From positions 478,543,150 to 478,607,149 of the forward strand of contig CM048748.1 of assembly GCA_026315105.1 (NCBI GenBank): 64,000 bases of DNA. Reading direction: 5' to 3'. The stretch's first letter is position 1; every line of letters begins with the position of its first letter. Under the pieces are notes generated by a model. The model worked only from the letters and a program-made list of their open reading frames with translations. It made no database searches and was not told the origin of the DNA. The DNA comes from Locusta migratoria (taxonomy: Eukaryota > Arthropoda > Insecta > Orthoptera > Acrididae). The translations under genes and the position numbers were made by a program. This document shows, one piece after another, positions 52,981-62,644 of this stretch.

Positions 52981-52993
52981 GTATCTCTTCCTC

Positions 52994-53209
52994 AAATGCT
53001 TCAAATGTTTTTTTTTTCAAATGTTTGTAGAGTCTTTGGGACTTAACTACGGGGTCATCTTGTCCCTAAACATACAAACTACTTATGAACCAGCTACAAC
53101 TAAGTACGGCACAAATATCCATGCCCGAGGGGGGATTCGAACCCCCGAACTTAATGGCCGTGCAGACCGTGAGTGAAGCGCCTCAGTCCCCTCGGCCACC
53201 GCGGTCGGC
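52994..53209 (-). mobile_element. SINE family A with 11-bp target duplication
   Basis: Complete minus-strand copy. ATCTCTTCCTC lies at 52983-52993 and 53210-53220. The tail includes a poly-T/CAAATG expansion. Confidence 0.94.
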
Positions 53210-53219
53210 ATCTCTTCCT

Positions 53220-53440
53220 CCTTGTCCCTTACCTCCACCTCCTTCTCCTCCTGTACTCCTCCTTCTGTTCTCTCTGACCACTCATGCATACCCGTGCCGC
53301 TATTATTACTTAGCCACTCTCTCTCAATCTTTTCTTTTCTCCTCTCAGTGTTCATCTCCCCCTCTTCGACTTCGTTTTTGCCTCCTCCTTCGTCCATGTG
53401 TACATCCTCTCCATCCTTCTCATATTAGCAATGTTACGTG
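53220..53440. repeat. CT-rich low-complexity tract
   Basis: Pyrimidine-rich (CTTCCTCC, CCTCCACCTCC) without a strict unit. Confidence 0.7.
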
Positions 53441-54550
53441 TAATTCACAGAAAGTTTCCTGCATTGTGTATTTAATCTAATCTTCCGTTCCTCCATCTCC
53501 TATTTTGTCGTCTCTGTATGTTCACCCTCGAAATATACCATATACCCGTAAATTTTCATCGTAAGTGATGAATCAGTATCTAAGCGTTCAAAAGGCAAGA
53601 AAGTATCTATGAAAACATACGTTCATATGCCGATCTTCGGTATAATAGTGACGAAATCTATTGACGGATCAGAGGGCATCGACGTCCATTGCAAGGTGCC
53701 CTCTGTAATCCACCATACAGTGGGTTGCTTAGCATAAAAACCTTATCGATGAAAAAATACAGAATACAGAAATGTGTCAAATATTATGGTGATCGGTTGA
53801 ACCAAATATATTGTTCCTATTGTGAGCTTCAAAGACATCGCTAAATTACGTGACACTTCCGTGTGAACACCTTCTAAACACAGGACAGCCAGATGTGATC
53901 AGGATAGGCACGATTTAAGCATAGATTTGTGTATAATGAGCATTACACCCGTTGAATGTGCAGTCTTTCATTTAATTCGTAACTTAATTCATTCGGTCTC
54001 CAATATCTGCTAATACTATCACTAATATTTATGTAGTTATCAGTATCATTATTAGCCTGGTGCAAGGTAGTAATTTTATCTTAGCTGATAGGGAAAATTT
54101 TCGTGCTCGGCAAAATCCTGTCAACAAACTTGTCATTTGGCGAGCGCTCCACAATCGCCGGTGCCAGCGACCACGCAAGTCATCCTACCGGTCTCGCGAT
54201 CGTCTGCGAATTCTGTACATCAAAGAGACATTCTGCGGAAGGGAGGACCGGTTTAGGCGGTCGGTGGATACAGAAGACACAAGCCGCGAGTCTGTTGGGA
54301 TGCGTTAAATGGCCTACACATGCTTGACATGGGTTGCCATATCCAGGAATGAATGTGAGATCCAGGAACCCTCCAGAAAACGTGTCAACAGCATTCTGCT
54401 TGGCGCGAAGTCAGTCGTCAGAGAGGGAGCAGCAACGTTCTCTCCACCGCTCGTAATTTCTTTAAAGCAGGCCACTGGCCACCTCACAATAGTAATTTGA
54501 AAAATATAAAACGTTCAAACGGCGTGGGCCATGGATGGTAGCCATCTTCA
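53441..54550. other. Unassigned interval
   Basis: No repeat or domain recognised. Frames at 54060-54330 are short and unsupported. Confidence 0.35.
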
Positions 54551-54556
54551 AATTAA

Positions 54557-54756
54557 AATATTCAAATGTCTGTAAATCTGTGAAACTTCACTTCTTTGGT
54601 TATTGGTCTCTAGGCTTACGAACTACTTACACCAAGTTAAATTAAACTAATAATAACAAACAACAAATACACACGCACAAACACACACATGGCCCAGAGA
54701 GGACTGGAACTTCCGACGGCGAGCGACCGCGCACTCCGCATCGAGGCGCCTTAGGC
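54557..54756 (-). mobile_element. SINE family B, head cut off at a TTA
   Basis: Minus-strand copy, complete from its tail (TTCAAATGTCTGTAAATC on the plus strand) to AGGCGCCTTA, where the expected head sequence is replaced by GGCCGTGTCCAGACACGG. The junction suggests another element inserted here. Confidence 0.82.
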
Positions 54757-54895
54757 CGTGTCCAGACACGGCGACAATCGCGCCGCGCCGCGCCGGCGCC
54801 GCTTTTAGTTACTCGAGTAGCGCCGTAACTGATCACTCGTGACCGCGCGGTAGCCGCGCTCCAACCGCCGCCACCCGCGCGGCTCCTCTACTTCT
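54757..54895 (+). promoter_or_regulatory. CpG-rich segment beginning with a PIF/Harbinger-like terminus
   Basis: GGCCGTGTCCAGACACGGCG is followed by GACAATCGCGCCGCGCCGCG and dense CpG up to the MADF reading frame. A terminus of this style after a TTA/TAG junction recalls PIF/Harbinger elements; a CpG-island promoter is the alternative. The other terminus was not found. Confidence 0.45.
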
Positions 54896-55145
54896 GTGGA
54901 ATCCTGCGGGAGCGCTCGGTTTGGCTGCGGGCGCCGCGTGCTGCGGACGTCTCAGCGCCACGAGCTGGCAAACGGTCGCCTCCATACGGAATTATTTATT
55001 GATGAAGTGGAGAAACTACGCGCTTTATGGGATCTTCAGAGCGATGAATATTCTAATAAAACTGCCAAAAGCCAAGCTTGCCAAGATTTGGTGGATATAT
55101 TTTCGAAAATGATGAAGATAGGTTTGGAGAAAAGGAATGTTTTCG
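54896..55145 (+). CDS. MADF-type DNA-binding domain, putative first exon
   Basis: The frame contains HTELFIDEVEKLRALWD, then LQSDEYSNKTAKSQACQDL, then VDIFSKMM. This is the MADF (Myb/SANT-like) pattern: an acidic helix, a conserved LWD, a Tyr-containing loop, and a helix where AW usually stands (here QACQDL). The family binds DNA and occurs in host transcription factors and beside PIF/Harbinger transposases. The coding run meets a consensus splice donor, CG|GTAAGT at 55146, and would leave a phase-1 junction after 83 codons. The next exon was not found. The ATG at 54896 gives an Arg/Gly-rich N-terminus; the true start is uncertain. It could be a transposon accessory gene or a host gene exon. 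The adjoining terminus-like sequence favours a transposon. Confidence 0.6.
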
Positions 55146-55380
55146 GTAAGTAGATGTTTATTCAACAAAAATTAATTTACATAGAATCATATTTTTGTCT
55201 CGTGATTTTCAGAACTTGAAATATCTTCCCTGACTAATTGAAGTAGCCCGTCAAAAGAATTTATTGACCTTCTCAAATAGTCAAAGACTTTTTCTCCATA
55301 CATTCTTAATGTAGGATACATCGTTACGAATTGCTCATATACGAGCTAATCACCTAGTACAGGATGCACCCAGTACCATA

Positions 55381-55580
55381 AAAAATGTTCAAATGTTTGT
55401 AGAACTTATGGGATTTAACTACTGCGTCATATGTCCCTAAGCTTACAAACTACTTATGAACTAGCTAAGAGTAAGGACGGCACAAATATCCATACCCGAG
55501 GGGAGATTCGAACCCCCGACCGTAGTGGCCGTAAAGACCGTGACTGAAGCGCCTCAGTCCCCTCGGCCACCGCGGCCGGC
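55381..55580 (-). mobile_element. SINE family A with perfect 15-bp target duplication
   Basis: GCACCCAGTACCATA at 55366-55380 and 55581-55595. Full minus-strand copy with GCCGGCCGCGGTGGCCGAGG head. Confidence 0.96.
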
Positions 55581-55595
55581 GCACCCAGTACCATA

Positions 55596-56590
55596 GGCGG
55601 ATCCAGAAAGGGGGGGGGGGGACAACGGTCGTTCGCCCACAACTGCCATCCCAGCAGCCAGGTTATTTTTTCTTTAAGACTGCACTGAGTCTTCAAAACT
55701 GTAAGACTTTTTATTGAGCGTGGGTTAAAAAGGGGTGGCCGGGCCGGGTACTGGAGTCTTTCTGCTCAGCCAGAGTTCAGCTGACGACGAGAATTTCTTG
55801 CACCGCCCCCATCCCCCCCGTCCCGGACCCGCCCCTGCCCACACTGCCTTTCTCTTACCCTCGCTCTCTTTCTTTTCAGCAACCAGAGTAAACACAACAT
55901 TTCTTCTGCGACTTCCACTTTGACAGTCAGTTACCGCCACACACTGCCACCGACCTCCGCGGCCGGACGCCGCCTGTCTGACACACAGGCCGCCATTTTG
56001 CGGTTCAACCCGCGCCATCCCCGCATGCCTCGCGTGCCTGAACGCGGCTCAGACCGCTCGGCCACTCTGCCGCGGAGAGGGCCGGCGTCGCTTCTTCTCT
56101 CCAGAGCGCGGACGCACAGGAAGAAACTGTTTCTTCAGCACTGCGACTGCGGACCTGGAGGACGCCATGTTACGCCTGACAGCATTCCTACTGTTGTGAG
56201 ACAAACAGTTTTGCGCCCTTAGATCAAATGTAGTGCAATTGGGTCGATAAAGTGAAAGGAATAGGTTTTTGGATCCAAAATATAGGGGCTTATCTCACTG
56301 TGCTGTTACGATCCTCACACTGGATCACACGAATCAAAGTTTGCGTTAACTTAAAAAACTTCTCAGCGATCAAGGAAATGAGCAGATATACAGAGTTTGT
56401 TCGTTATGTAGCCACACCGTCGTCCTTAATTAATTTAAATCGTTCTGAGTACGGATTTATGGCATATTTGTTTCAGTGTAGGGCAGGTTTATATCTCTGC
56501 TTCGAGGACGAGGAAGCTTATCTGTAGCCACAGCCTTGGCACGCTGCAAGCTTTTGCAATTACGACAGCAGTCGCTGCGGGTACTGCAAC
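55596..56590. other. Unassigned interval with GC-rich part
   Basis: Poly-G at about 55609-55620. 55730-56170 is GC-rich (GGCGTCGC, CCGCGGCCGGACGCCGCC) and includes GACCGCTCGGCCACTC at 56069, like a SINE head, but without the remainder. No gene recognised. Confidence 0.4.
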
Positions 56591-56602
56591 GGTAAGAAGT
56601 GG

Positions 56603-56801
56603 CCGGCCGCGGTGGCCGCGGGGACTGAGGCGCTTCAGTCACGGTCAGCACGGCCGCTACGGTCGGGGGTTCGAATCCCCCCTCGGGCATGGATATTTGT
56701 GCCGTCCTTAGTTGTAGGTAGTTCATAAGTAGTTTGTAAGTTCAGGGACTGATGACCCCGTAGTTAAGTCCCTTAAGCTTAACAAACATTTGAACATATT
56801 T
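56603..56801 (+). mobile_element. SINE family A with target duplication
   Basis: Full copy. GGTAAGAAGTGG (56591-56602) and GGTAAGGAATGG (56802-56813) differ at two positions. Confidence 0.93.
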
Positions 56802-56814
56802 GGTAAGGAATGGC

Positions 56815-57460
56815 CGCAACTGCGGTAAGGGAACTTAAGCAAAATGTTTCTACTCTGCCTCTTTCCTTGTTCTGTTAGTTAAAATCAATAGCAGGTTAAA
56901 CTTAGGCATTTCTAGTTCTATTTAATTAAGAGAGTGCACATCCACGGTCGACACAAGTCTATCAGTTTTTCATGAAGTTTCTTTCTCGTGAATTAGACAT
57001 ACTGCTACCACAATATTCTAGCCTCATTTTCTTTTAAGTCAACGAATGCTCTCAGTCTATTTTACGATCATTGTAAAGTTTGTATCATAGTAAATGTTTT
57101 TCCTAGATTTTTCGTGTCATAATCAATATTTTAAAAGGAACTTGCTTTTTCTATTCAGTAGATTTGTCTCTCGCTTTCCTGTAAATTCACGAAACTTAAT
57201 AGTTAATTATTAATTAAAGTACTGGTTAATGCATAGGTTAGTCTGCAGAGGGAAGTCTCGCTTAGATGCAGATACCAGTAACTCGTAGTACAAAGACATT
57301 AAGCAATCTTCACACCTGCGTTAATATCTTATGATAGTGTTTATGGGAAAATGAAAAAAACGCTCATACAACTGTGCTGACGTAACATACAGGTGAACTG
57401 CATGCTACGGTGGAGACTGCATACAGAAATTATGATTTTCGCAGTCTTACGACGTTTCCT
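56815..57460. other. Unassigned AT-rich interval
   Basis: No gene or repeat recognised. Confidence 0.35.
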
Positions 57461-57475
57461 TTTAACTCTCTCGAG

Positions 57476-57676
57476 CCGGCCGCGGTGGCCGAGGGGACTG
57501 AGGCGCTCCAGTCACGGTCTGCACGGCCACTACGGTCGGGGGTTCGAATCCCCCCTCGAGCATGGATATTTGTGCCGTTCTTAGTATAAGGCAGTTGATA
57601 AGTAGTTTGTACGTTTAGGGACTGATGACCCCGTAGTTAAGTCCCATAAGCATAACAAACATTAGAACATTTTTTT
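57476..57676 (+). mobile_element. SINE family A with perfect 15-bp target duplication
   Basis: TTTTAACTCTCTCGA at 57461-57475 and 57677-57691. Complete head (GCCGGCCGCGGTGGCCGAGG), B box GGGGGTTCGAATCCCCCC and tail. Confidence 0.96.
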
Positions 57677-57995
57677 TTTTAACTCTCTCGAACTTTTCAG
57701 AAAAACTTTTCCACAACCGTAAAGACCAGAAGAGAAAGAGAATTATTGCTCTCCATCGTCCGAATTGTGAGTTCTAGCGTTGAGTCCATTCAAAACCACA
57801 TTGGAAAACGCACTTTCATTTCTTTCTAATATTTTCCAACTTTCCGGTAGATTTTCCAAAAAATATCTTTCGTACAAACTTTATCTTGAGAGTCACGAAC
57901 ACGATCAATGAAAAGCACTTGTCCGTGAGAGTGCGGCATTTTCGTTGGCCATTGTGGATGAAACATGACGACTACTGCTTGCTGTCGATTTTATG

Positions 57996-58000
<5 letters not shown>

Positions 58001-58028
<28 letters not shown>
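58001..58028. repeat. Poly-T tract
   Basis: An uninterrupted T run of about 28 bases. Confidence 0.95.
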
Positions 58029-58079
58029 GGCCTCCACGTCTTCCTGCTGGGCAAAGCAGGATTTGGAGACAAATTAGGC

Positions 58080-58320
58080 GCCTGAGAATCACTCGGCGAG
58101 TTGAGAAGCCGCCAGGGGTTTGTCGGAGCGTTCGTCTGCGGGCAGCAGGGCATTCGGGACGCTAGCTCAGCAGGCGGGGGTTGGCGGCGGCCTAATTAAC
58201 ATTTAGGCGGGGGCGGGGGCGGTCCCGGGGGCGGCGGTGACATTTGGGGGCGGCGCTGGCGCTCAGCCGCCTCCCAGGGCCCTCTGCCACTCACCACCCG
58301 CGCCACGAGCATTCAGCTCC
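58080..58320. other. CpG/GC-rich block
   Basis: GGCGGCCTAATTAACATTTAGG followed by GGCGGGGGCGGGGGCGG. A TAATTA island sits between GC-rich flanks. (The first motif is best read as GGCCTAATTAAC plus ATTTAGGCGG.). Confidence 0.4.
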
Positions 58321-58404
58321 CGCTGCCCAGCACTGTCAGCAGTGTCACAATTAATAAAACAACTTAGACTGTTACGCCGTGCTCGGATGTATTCCACGGT
58401 AAAA

Positions 58405-58445
58405 CCCGACGTTTCGTCCCAGTCTGCCGACGACCCTTTCAGGAA
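58405..58445 (-). ncRNA. Degenerate hammerhead-ribozyme motif (1)
   Basis: Minus strand: CTGAAAG in place of the CUGANGA core, a GUC...GAC closing stem, then GAAACGTC, which would place cleavage after GTC. The first core strand carries changes at conserved positions, so activity is unlikely. Confidence 0.5.
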
Positions 58446-58699
58446 TTACGAATTTTCGAGTGTCCATCATCCCTTACTGACTGCATCTTCACGTGCTCCT
58501 GGTCGCTAGGGACACATCCGTTCTGGATCGCTCGGAAGCGCAGGAAACCGCGCTCAGAATGACAAGCGGCGAAGCCCCAGGTGCGTGAGTGGTATAGCTG
58601 CAGTTCGTAGTTGTCTCTTGGAGTGTTCGCAAGTGAATGACTATATTACTCAAAATTTCCGGGCTATTATGCCACGGTCTTATGGATTTATTATTGAAA

Positions 58700-58745
58700 C
58701 CCAACGTTTCGTCGACAACTGCGGAGGACATTTTCGAGGGGGATC
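58700..58745 (-). ncRNA. Degenerate hammerhead-ribozyme motif (2)
   Basis: Minus strand: CTCGAAAATGTCC, then CGCAGTTGTCGAC, then GAAACGTTGGG. The second core strand GAAAC is intact, but the first (expected CUGANGA) is mutated. It lies just downstream of the Penelope endonuclease remnant. Confidence 0.5.
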
Positions 58746-59414
58746 GCGGCACTTTTCGATGTCCGATGCACACCCTGGCTCGCTACTGACTGAAGCCAAA
58801 CTCCGTTTACGAGGGCTCGCGCGCAGAGGTGTGACGTCAGATGTTTTTGATACGCGCGCGCAATTCAAGGTCGCCGATTGCCGTCGTCCGTTAATATTGT
58901 CTCGTGTTGGAAAACTGTTACATTTCTTTTTCAAAACAGGAATCCGTATTTCATTTAGTTTCACGCCCTCCTCCATCCTATTGAAATTATTGGTATGTTT
59001 TACAATTTCTATAGTCTCTCTGTACAGTCTTTCGTGGTATCCATTTGCGGCTGCTAAAACATGAGTCTTATAAAATTGAATAACGTGGTCCCCTGTTTGA
59101 AAAACATGTTCAGCAACAGCTGATCTGTCAATCTCTCCCCTTATACAGTTACTCACCTTTTTTTATCCACATATACGTCTCCACAGCTACACGGAATCTT
59201 ATAAATTCCTGCTCTTTCCAGCGGTTTGCGAGCGTCCTTCACCGATTCCAGGTGATCCTGTATCTTCCGAGTACGTTTGTAAATAACGGCAACATTCCGC
59301 TTCGTCAAAATTTTACCAAAGCGGTCGTTAAAATTTATTTTGGAAGTAAATCTAAAAAAATCTGCAGTTGTTGTTTCAGGGACCGCGATTCGGACCCACA
59401 GCACCCTTTATAAA

Positions 59415-59924
59415 AGACGGCGCAATTCATAATACTTGTGATTATTTTACAATATTCGGATAAAAGAATTTCATTGTTACACCGATTATCTTAGAAGTAA
59501 ATTGAAAAAAAAGAAAGAAAAAGAAAAAAGAATGCAGTCGCAGTCGTTTCATCTGTACCGCGTTCCGCGCCGCCACAGTTTCATCAGAGGACGTGCGCTC
59601 CCGACCAGACACGTCCATTTCGAAGCGGACCGGCATCAGGTGGGTGGGGCGGGCAGCCCGCTTAATCAGAGCAGCATCGGCCATCGGCGCCGGACTTTCA
59701 TTAAGTTTGTCCGGCAGCGGCAGAGGCGGGCAGGTTTATTTCGTGCGCGATGCCGCGCTCTGTCCTGTCGCTGACGCCTGCGCGGGTAACCCTCCTGGAC
59801 GCTGGACGGCGGACGGTGGACGGTGGACGGACGCAATTTGTCAACGCCACGCGGCGCACGTCACGCGCCGGACGTTGCGGTTGCGTTGCCGTTGCCGTTG
59901 CCGCCGACCATAGGACGCTCCCGA

Positions 59925-59928
<4 letters not shown>
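59415..59928. other. CpG-rich block (about 59560-59915)
   Basis: CpG-dense sequence with GCTTAATCAG, CATTAAGTTTG and GGGCAGGTTTATTTCG (59729-59744). No exon or transposon recognised. Confidence 0.4.

Positions 59929-59990
<62 letters not shown>
59929..59990. repeat. (CT)n microsatellite
   Basis: TC dinucleotides continue for about 60 bp, followed by a pyrimidine-rich tract to 60110. Confidence 0.96.
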
Positions 59991-59992
<2 letters not shown>

Positions 59993-60329
59993 TTCGCCCC
60001 TCCCCCCTCTTTCTCTATCCCTCTCTAAACCTCAGTCCCTCTGCCACCACATTCTCTCCACCCTTCCTGCGACCCCTTCTCCTAAAAAGACTGTTCAACT
60101 ACTACCCCTCCTCACAGCAGACCCGTGCGCGGGCGAGTCCAGCCGAGGCGAAAAAGAAATAAAAGAAGGAACTAAAGGAGTGAGAAAGAAACGCAAGAAA
60201 GAAAGACAAATCCATTAAATTTATGTAGCCGCTGCGGTAATCCCTCACCCCTTTTCGCATCGAAGAGAGGGGGTTTCCTCGTTACCGGAGATCACAAGAA
60301 AATTGGATCCAGCGAATAAATGGTGGTTT

Positions 60330-60700
60330 TGGACGGCGCGTACATACGCCTCGCCTCGCCTCGCCTCGCCAGAAACCCCGGCCGGCGACCGCCGTGGCCG
60401 GAGATATATATGGAGCCAATAGCATAAGCCTTCATCCGCGCGGCCGCAGATTTATGAAACGTCCGTGAATTCGGCGGGCCACATAAATTCCGGCCCTCGG
60501 TCTTTTTCCATTTCCGGAGCCGCCGCCCCTCGGCTCCTGTCGGACCGTCGCGCCCCCCTCGGTATTAATTACCCTGGCTACCTGCCGCCGCCGCTGCACT
60601 ACCTGCTGCACGCCTCCTCCCACACGCCGATGCCGCCTGTAAATGATTTACCGCAGCGCCTCCACTCTGTTAAGGCCGACATCAAGTGTTCTGAGGCGGT
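60330..60700. other. CpG-rich block with (CGCCT)n and AT islands
   Basis: A CGCCT tandem at 60349-60369, then CAGATTTATGAAACG, CACATAAATTCC, GGTATTAATTACC and GTAAATGATTTACC within GC-rich DNA. No gene recognised. Confidence 0.4.
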
Positions 60701-60877
60701 GGCGCGTGGGCAGGTGAAAAAGACAGATGTAAACATAAGTACTATTAAGTAGATACACCACGAGAGTTTGTATCAGTTTTGTGTTCATACTCAGAGGATA
60801 ATTTTCACTGAAGACTTTTTATTTTACTGACAAATATTTTTTACTGTTGACATCAGATAATAACAATATAACATATT

Positions 60878-60881
<4 letters not shown>

Positions 60882-60913
<32 letters not shown>
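60882..60913. repeat. Poly-A tract
   Basis: About 32 consecutive A. No retroelement body was recognised directly upstream. Confidence 0.95.
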
Positions 60914-60916
<3 letters not shown>

Positions 60917-61179
60917 GCACGTACACTTCATACCACTAACACCTCACTCCCCTCACCAATACAGGGAAGTATCACTGTCCACCACAGCGATACGCGATGC
61001 CTTCACGCATCATTCATGAAAATAATTCATATACCGGTTTCGTACTTTTCTTTATACGAGGTGCCAAATTAATTTCTTTGCAACATGTGGCAACTCTGCA
61101 AGCTTGCGTGGGCACAATATCTTTGACCTTCGTCTATAAGCTGCTTCTAGTTCAAGCCGCACATCGACGCAAGTGCTCA

Positions 61180-61847
61180 GTCGTGAGTTGCGCTGTAATG
61201 AGTCAACTCGCGCTTGTATCTCTCGTGACGGAAATGGAACCTCATAACATTGCGCAAAGGTATGCCATTTCTTATTGCGTTAAACTGGTTGTAAACGCGA
61301 CAACAACTTACGGTAAGCTTTCAAAAGGTTTCTGGAGAGGAGGTTATGTCAAGAGCTCAAGTGTTAAGTTGCCATAAAATGTTCAGTGAAGGCAGAACGA
61401 ATTTTGAAGATGAAGACCGCAGTGGACGAACGTCAAGCTCATGGACGGATGTCAAATTGGCCAAGGTGCGTGAACTCGTACGATCTGATCGAAGATTATC
61501 CTGAACTTTTAGAATGATTTCGTAAAAGAACTTTTCGTGTCCGTGCCAACATTGCTGATAACTGGATTCTGCAACACATACTGCTCTGTCAGTACAGCAA
61601 TTGTTAACCTCAAAACAAATTTCGGCACTACCACAACCACCTTATTCCCCAGGTATCGCCCCGTGCGATTTCTTTCTATTTCCAAAAGTCAAAACGGCGG
61701 TCGAGGGACACCATTTTCAAACAACACAAGATGTCCAAAAAGCTGTGACGAGCGTCTTGCAGAATATGACAGAATATGAATTTCAGAAATGTTACATCAA
61801 TGGCAGAAATGCTGGAAAAGGTTTGTGCAATCGGAAGGGAACTAAAT
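61180..61847 (+). pseudogene. Mariner transposase pseudogene with internal deletion
   Basis: The N-terminal part has AQRYAISYCVKLVVNATTTY, then out-of-frame remnants of the helix-turn-helix region with VRELVRSDRRL-like sequence near 61465. A deletion then removes the first catalytic region. The C-terminal part, SVQQLLTSKQISALPQPPYS, PGIAPCDFFLFPKVKTAV and TSVLQNMTEYEFQKCY, is typical of mariner (the PDLAPCDFFLFP motif holds the third catalytic D, here preceded by G). One frame (61601-62086) covers most of the C-terminal half before running into a SINE. Terminal inverted repeats were not identified; the 3' end is cut by the SINE-type repeat starting at about 61848. Confidence 0.82.
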
Positions 61848-62460
61848 CATCCTGGCAGATTAAAGTTGCGTGCCGGAACCGAGACTCGAACCAAGGATCT
61901 TTGCCTTCCGCGGGCAAGTGCTCTACCACTGAGCTTTCCCGACACGATTCACGCCGCGGTGGAGTAGCCGAACAGTCTAAGGAGTTTCGATGCGGAGCGC
62001 GCGGTTGCTCGCCGTGGAGGTTCGAGTCCTCCCTGGGGCATGGGTGTGTGTGTTGTCCTTACGTTAGTTTACTTAGGTTTAAGTAGTTCGTAAGCTACGG
62101 ACTGATGACCACGCAGTTTGGTTCGATTGATTTACAAACAATTGAACACGATTCACGGTCACAACTTCAATTCTGCCAGTACCTCGCCTTCACAGAAGTT
62201 CTCCTGCGAAACTTGCAAGACTAGCACTCCTGGAAGAAAGGATATTGTGGAGACATGGCTTAGCCACAGCCTAAGGGATGTTTCCAGAATGAAACTTTCA
62301 CCCTGCAGCGGAATGTGCGCTGATATGAAACTTCCTGGCAGATTACAATTGGGTGCCGGAACCGGGACTCGAACCTGGGACCATTGCCTTTCACGGAGAA
62401 GCGCCCTGCCAGTGAGCAGTTTCATGTCAGCGCACACTCGGCTGCAGAGTGAAGGGGTCT
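61848..62460 (-). mobile_element. Fold-back SINE family (E), two linked copies, split by a SINE B
   Basis: Plus-strand text CCTGGCAGATTAAAG, CGAGACTCGAACCAAGG and CTCTACCACTGAGC is the minus-strand tRNA-like head. The body GCCAGTACCTCGCC, GGATATTGTGGAGACATGGC and the tail lead to a second head at about 62328 (ACTTCCTGGCAGATTAC). It closes with the plus-strand tail CAGTTTCATGTCAGCGCACA near 62420. The order minus head, then plus tail repeats the architecture of 8406-8599. Confidence 0.8.
61953..62145 (+). mobile_element. SINE family B nested in the family E repeat
   Basis: GCCGCGGTGGAGTAGCCGAA, B box GGAGGTTCGAGTCCTCC, tail GATTTACAAACAATTG. ACACGATTCAC is duplicated at 61942-61952 and 62146-62156. 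Confidence 0.94.
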
Positions 62461-62644
62461 ACTCTGAAGGAGACAACACTAAACTTGACTTGAACTGTAA
62501 GCAACATTTTCTGTTTTTTACATCAGTCTCATTACTTCATTGCCGCCCCTCGTATTCGTGTTCGGTCCCCCCTTATATGCACCACTGACCTGAGGTGGAA
62601 ATGTGAATTTGAGCAGCCTGCCCGTGAATCAGGCTGGACGTTTC

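Larger units (their letters stand above)
58340..59410 (-). pseudogene. Penelope-like element, 3' part with GIY-YIG endonuclease, frameshifted
   Basis: Minus-strand reading begins NVAVIYKRTRKIQDHLESVKD (59290-59230 region). Next is the GIY-YIG signature GIYKIPCSCGDVYV (near 59200; the second motif reads DVYV, not the usual YIG), then after a frameshift DRSAVAEHVFQTGDH (59125) and ETIEIVKHTNNFNRMEEG (59010). In Penelope elements this endonuclease follows the RT and opens the target site. The RT is absent, so the copy is 5'-truncated. Downstream, two GACGAAACGT-containing hammerhead-like motifs lie where these elements carry ribozymes in their terminal repeats. The first frame stops just after VYVDKKR near 59153, and the second is offset by two bases. 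Confidence 0.85.

Noticed and set aside
56060..56090. SINE head completing the truncated SINE B at 54557-54756
   Set aside because: GACCGCTCGGCCACTC matches a head, but no inverted terminus precedes it and the intervening DNA contains another SINE. The link cannot be shown.
59823..60218. Ser/Leu-repeat proteins
   Set aside because: Translation of a (CT)n microsatellite and adjacent pyrimidine tract.
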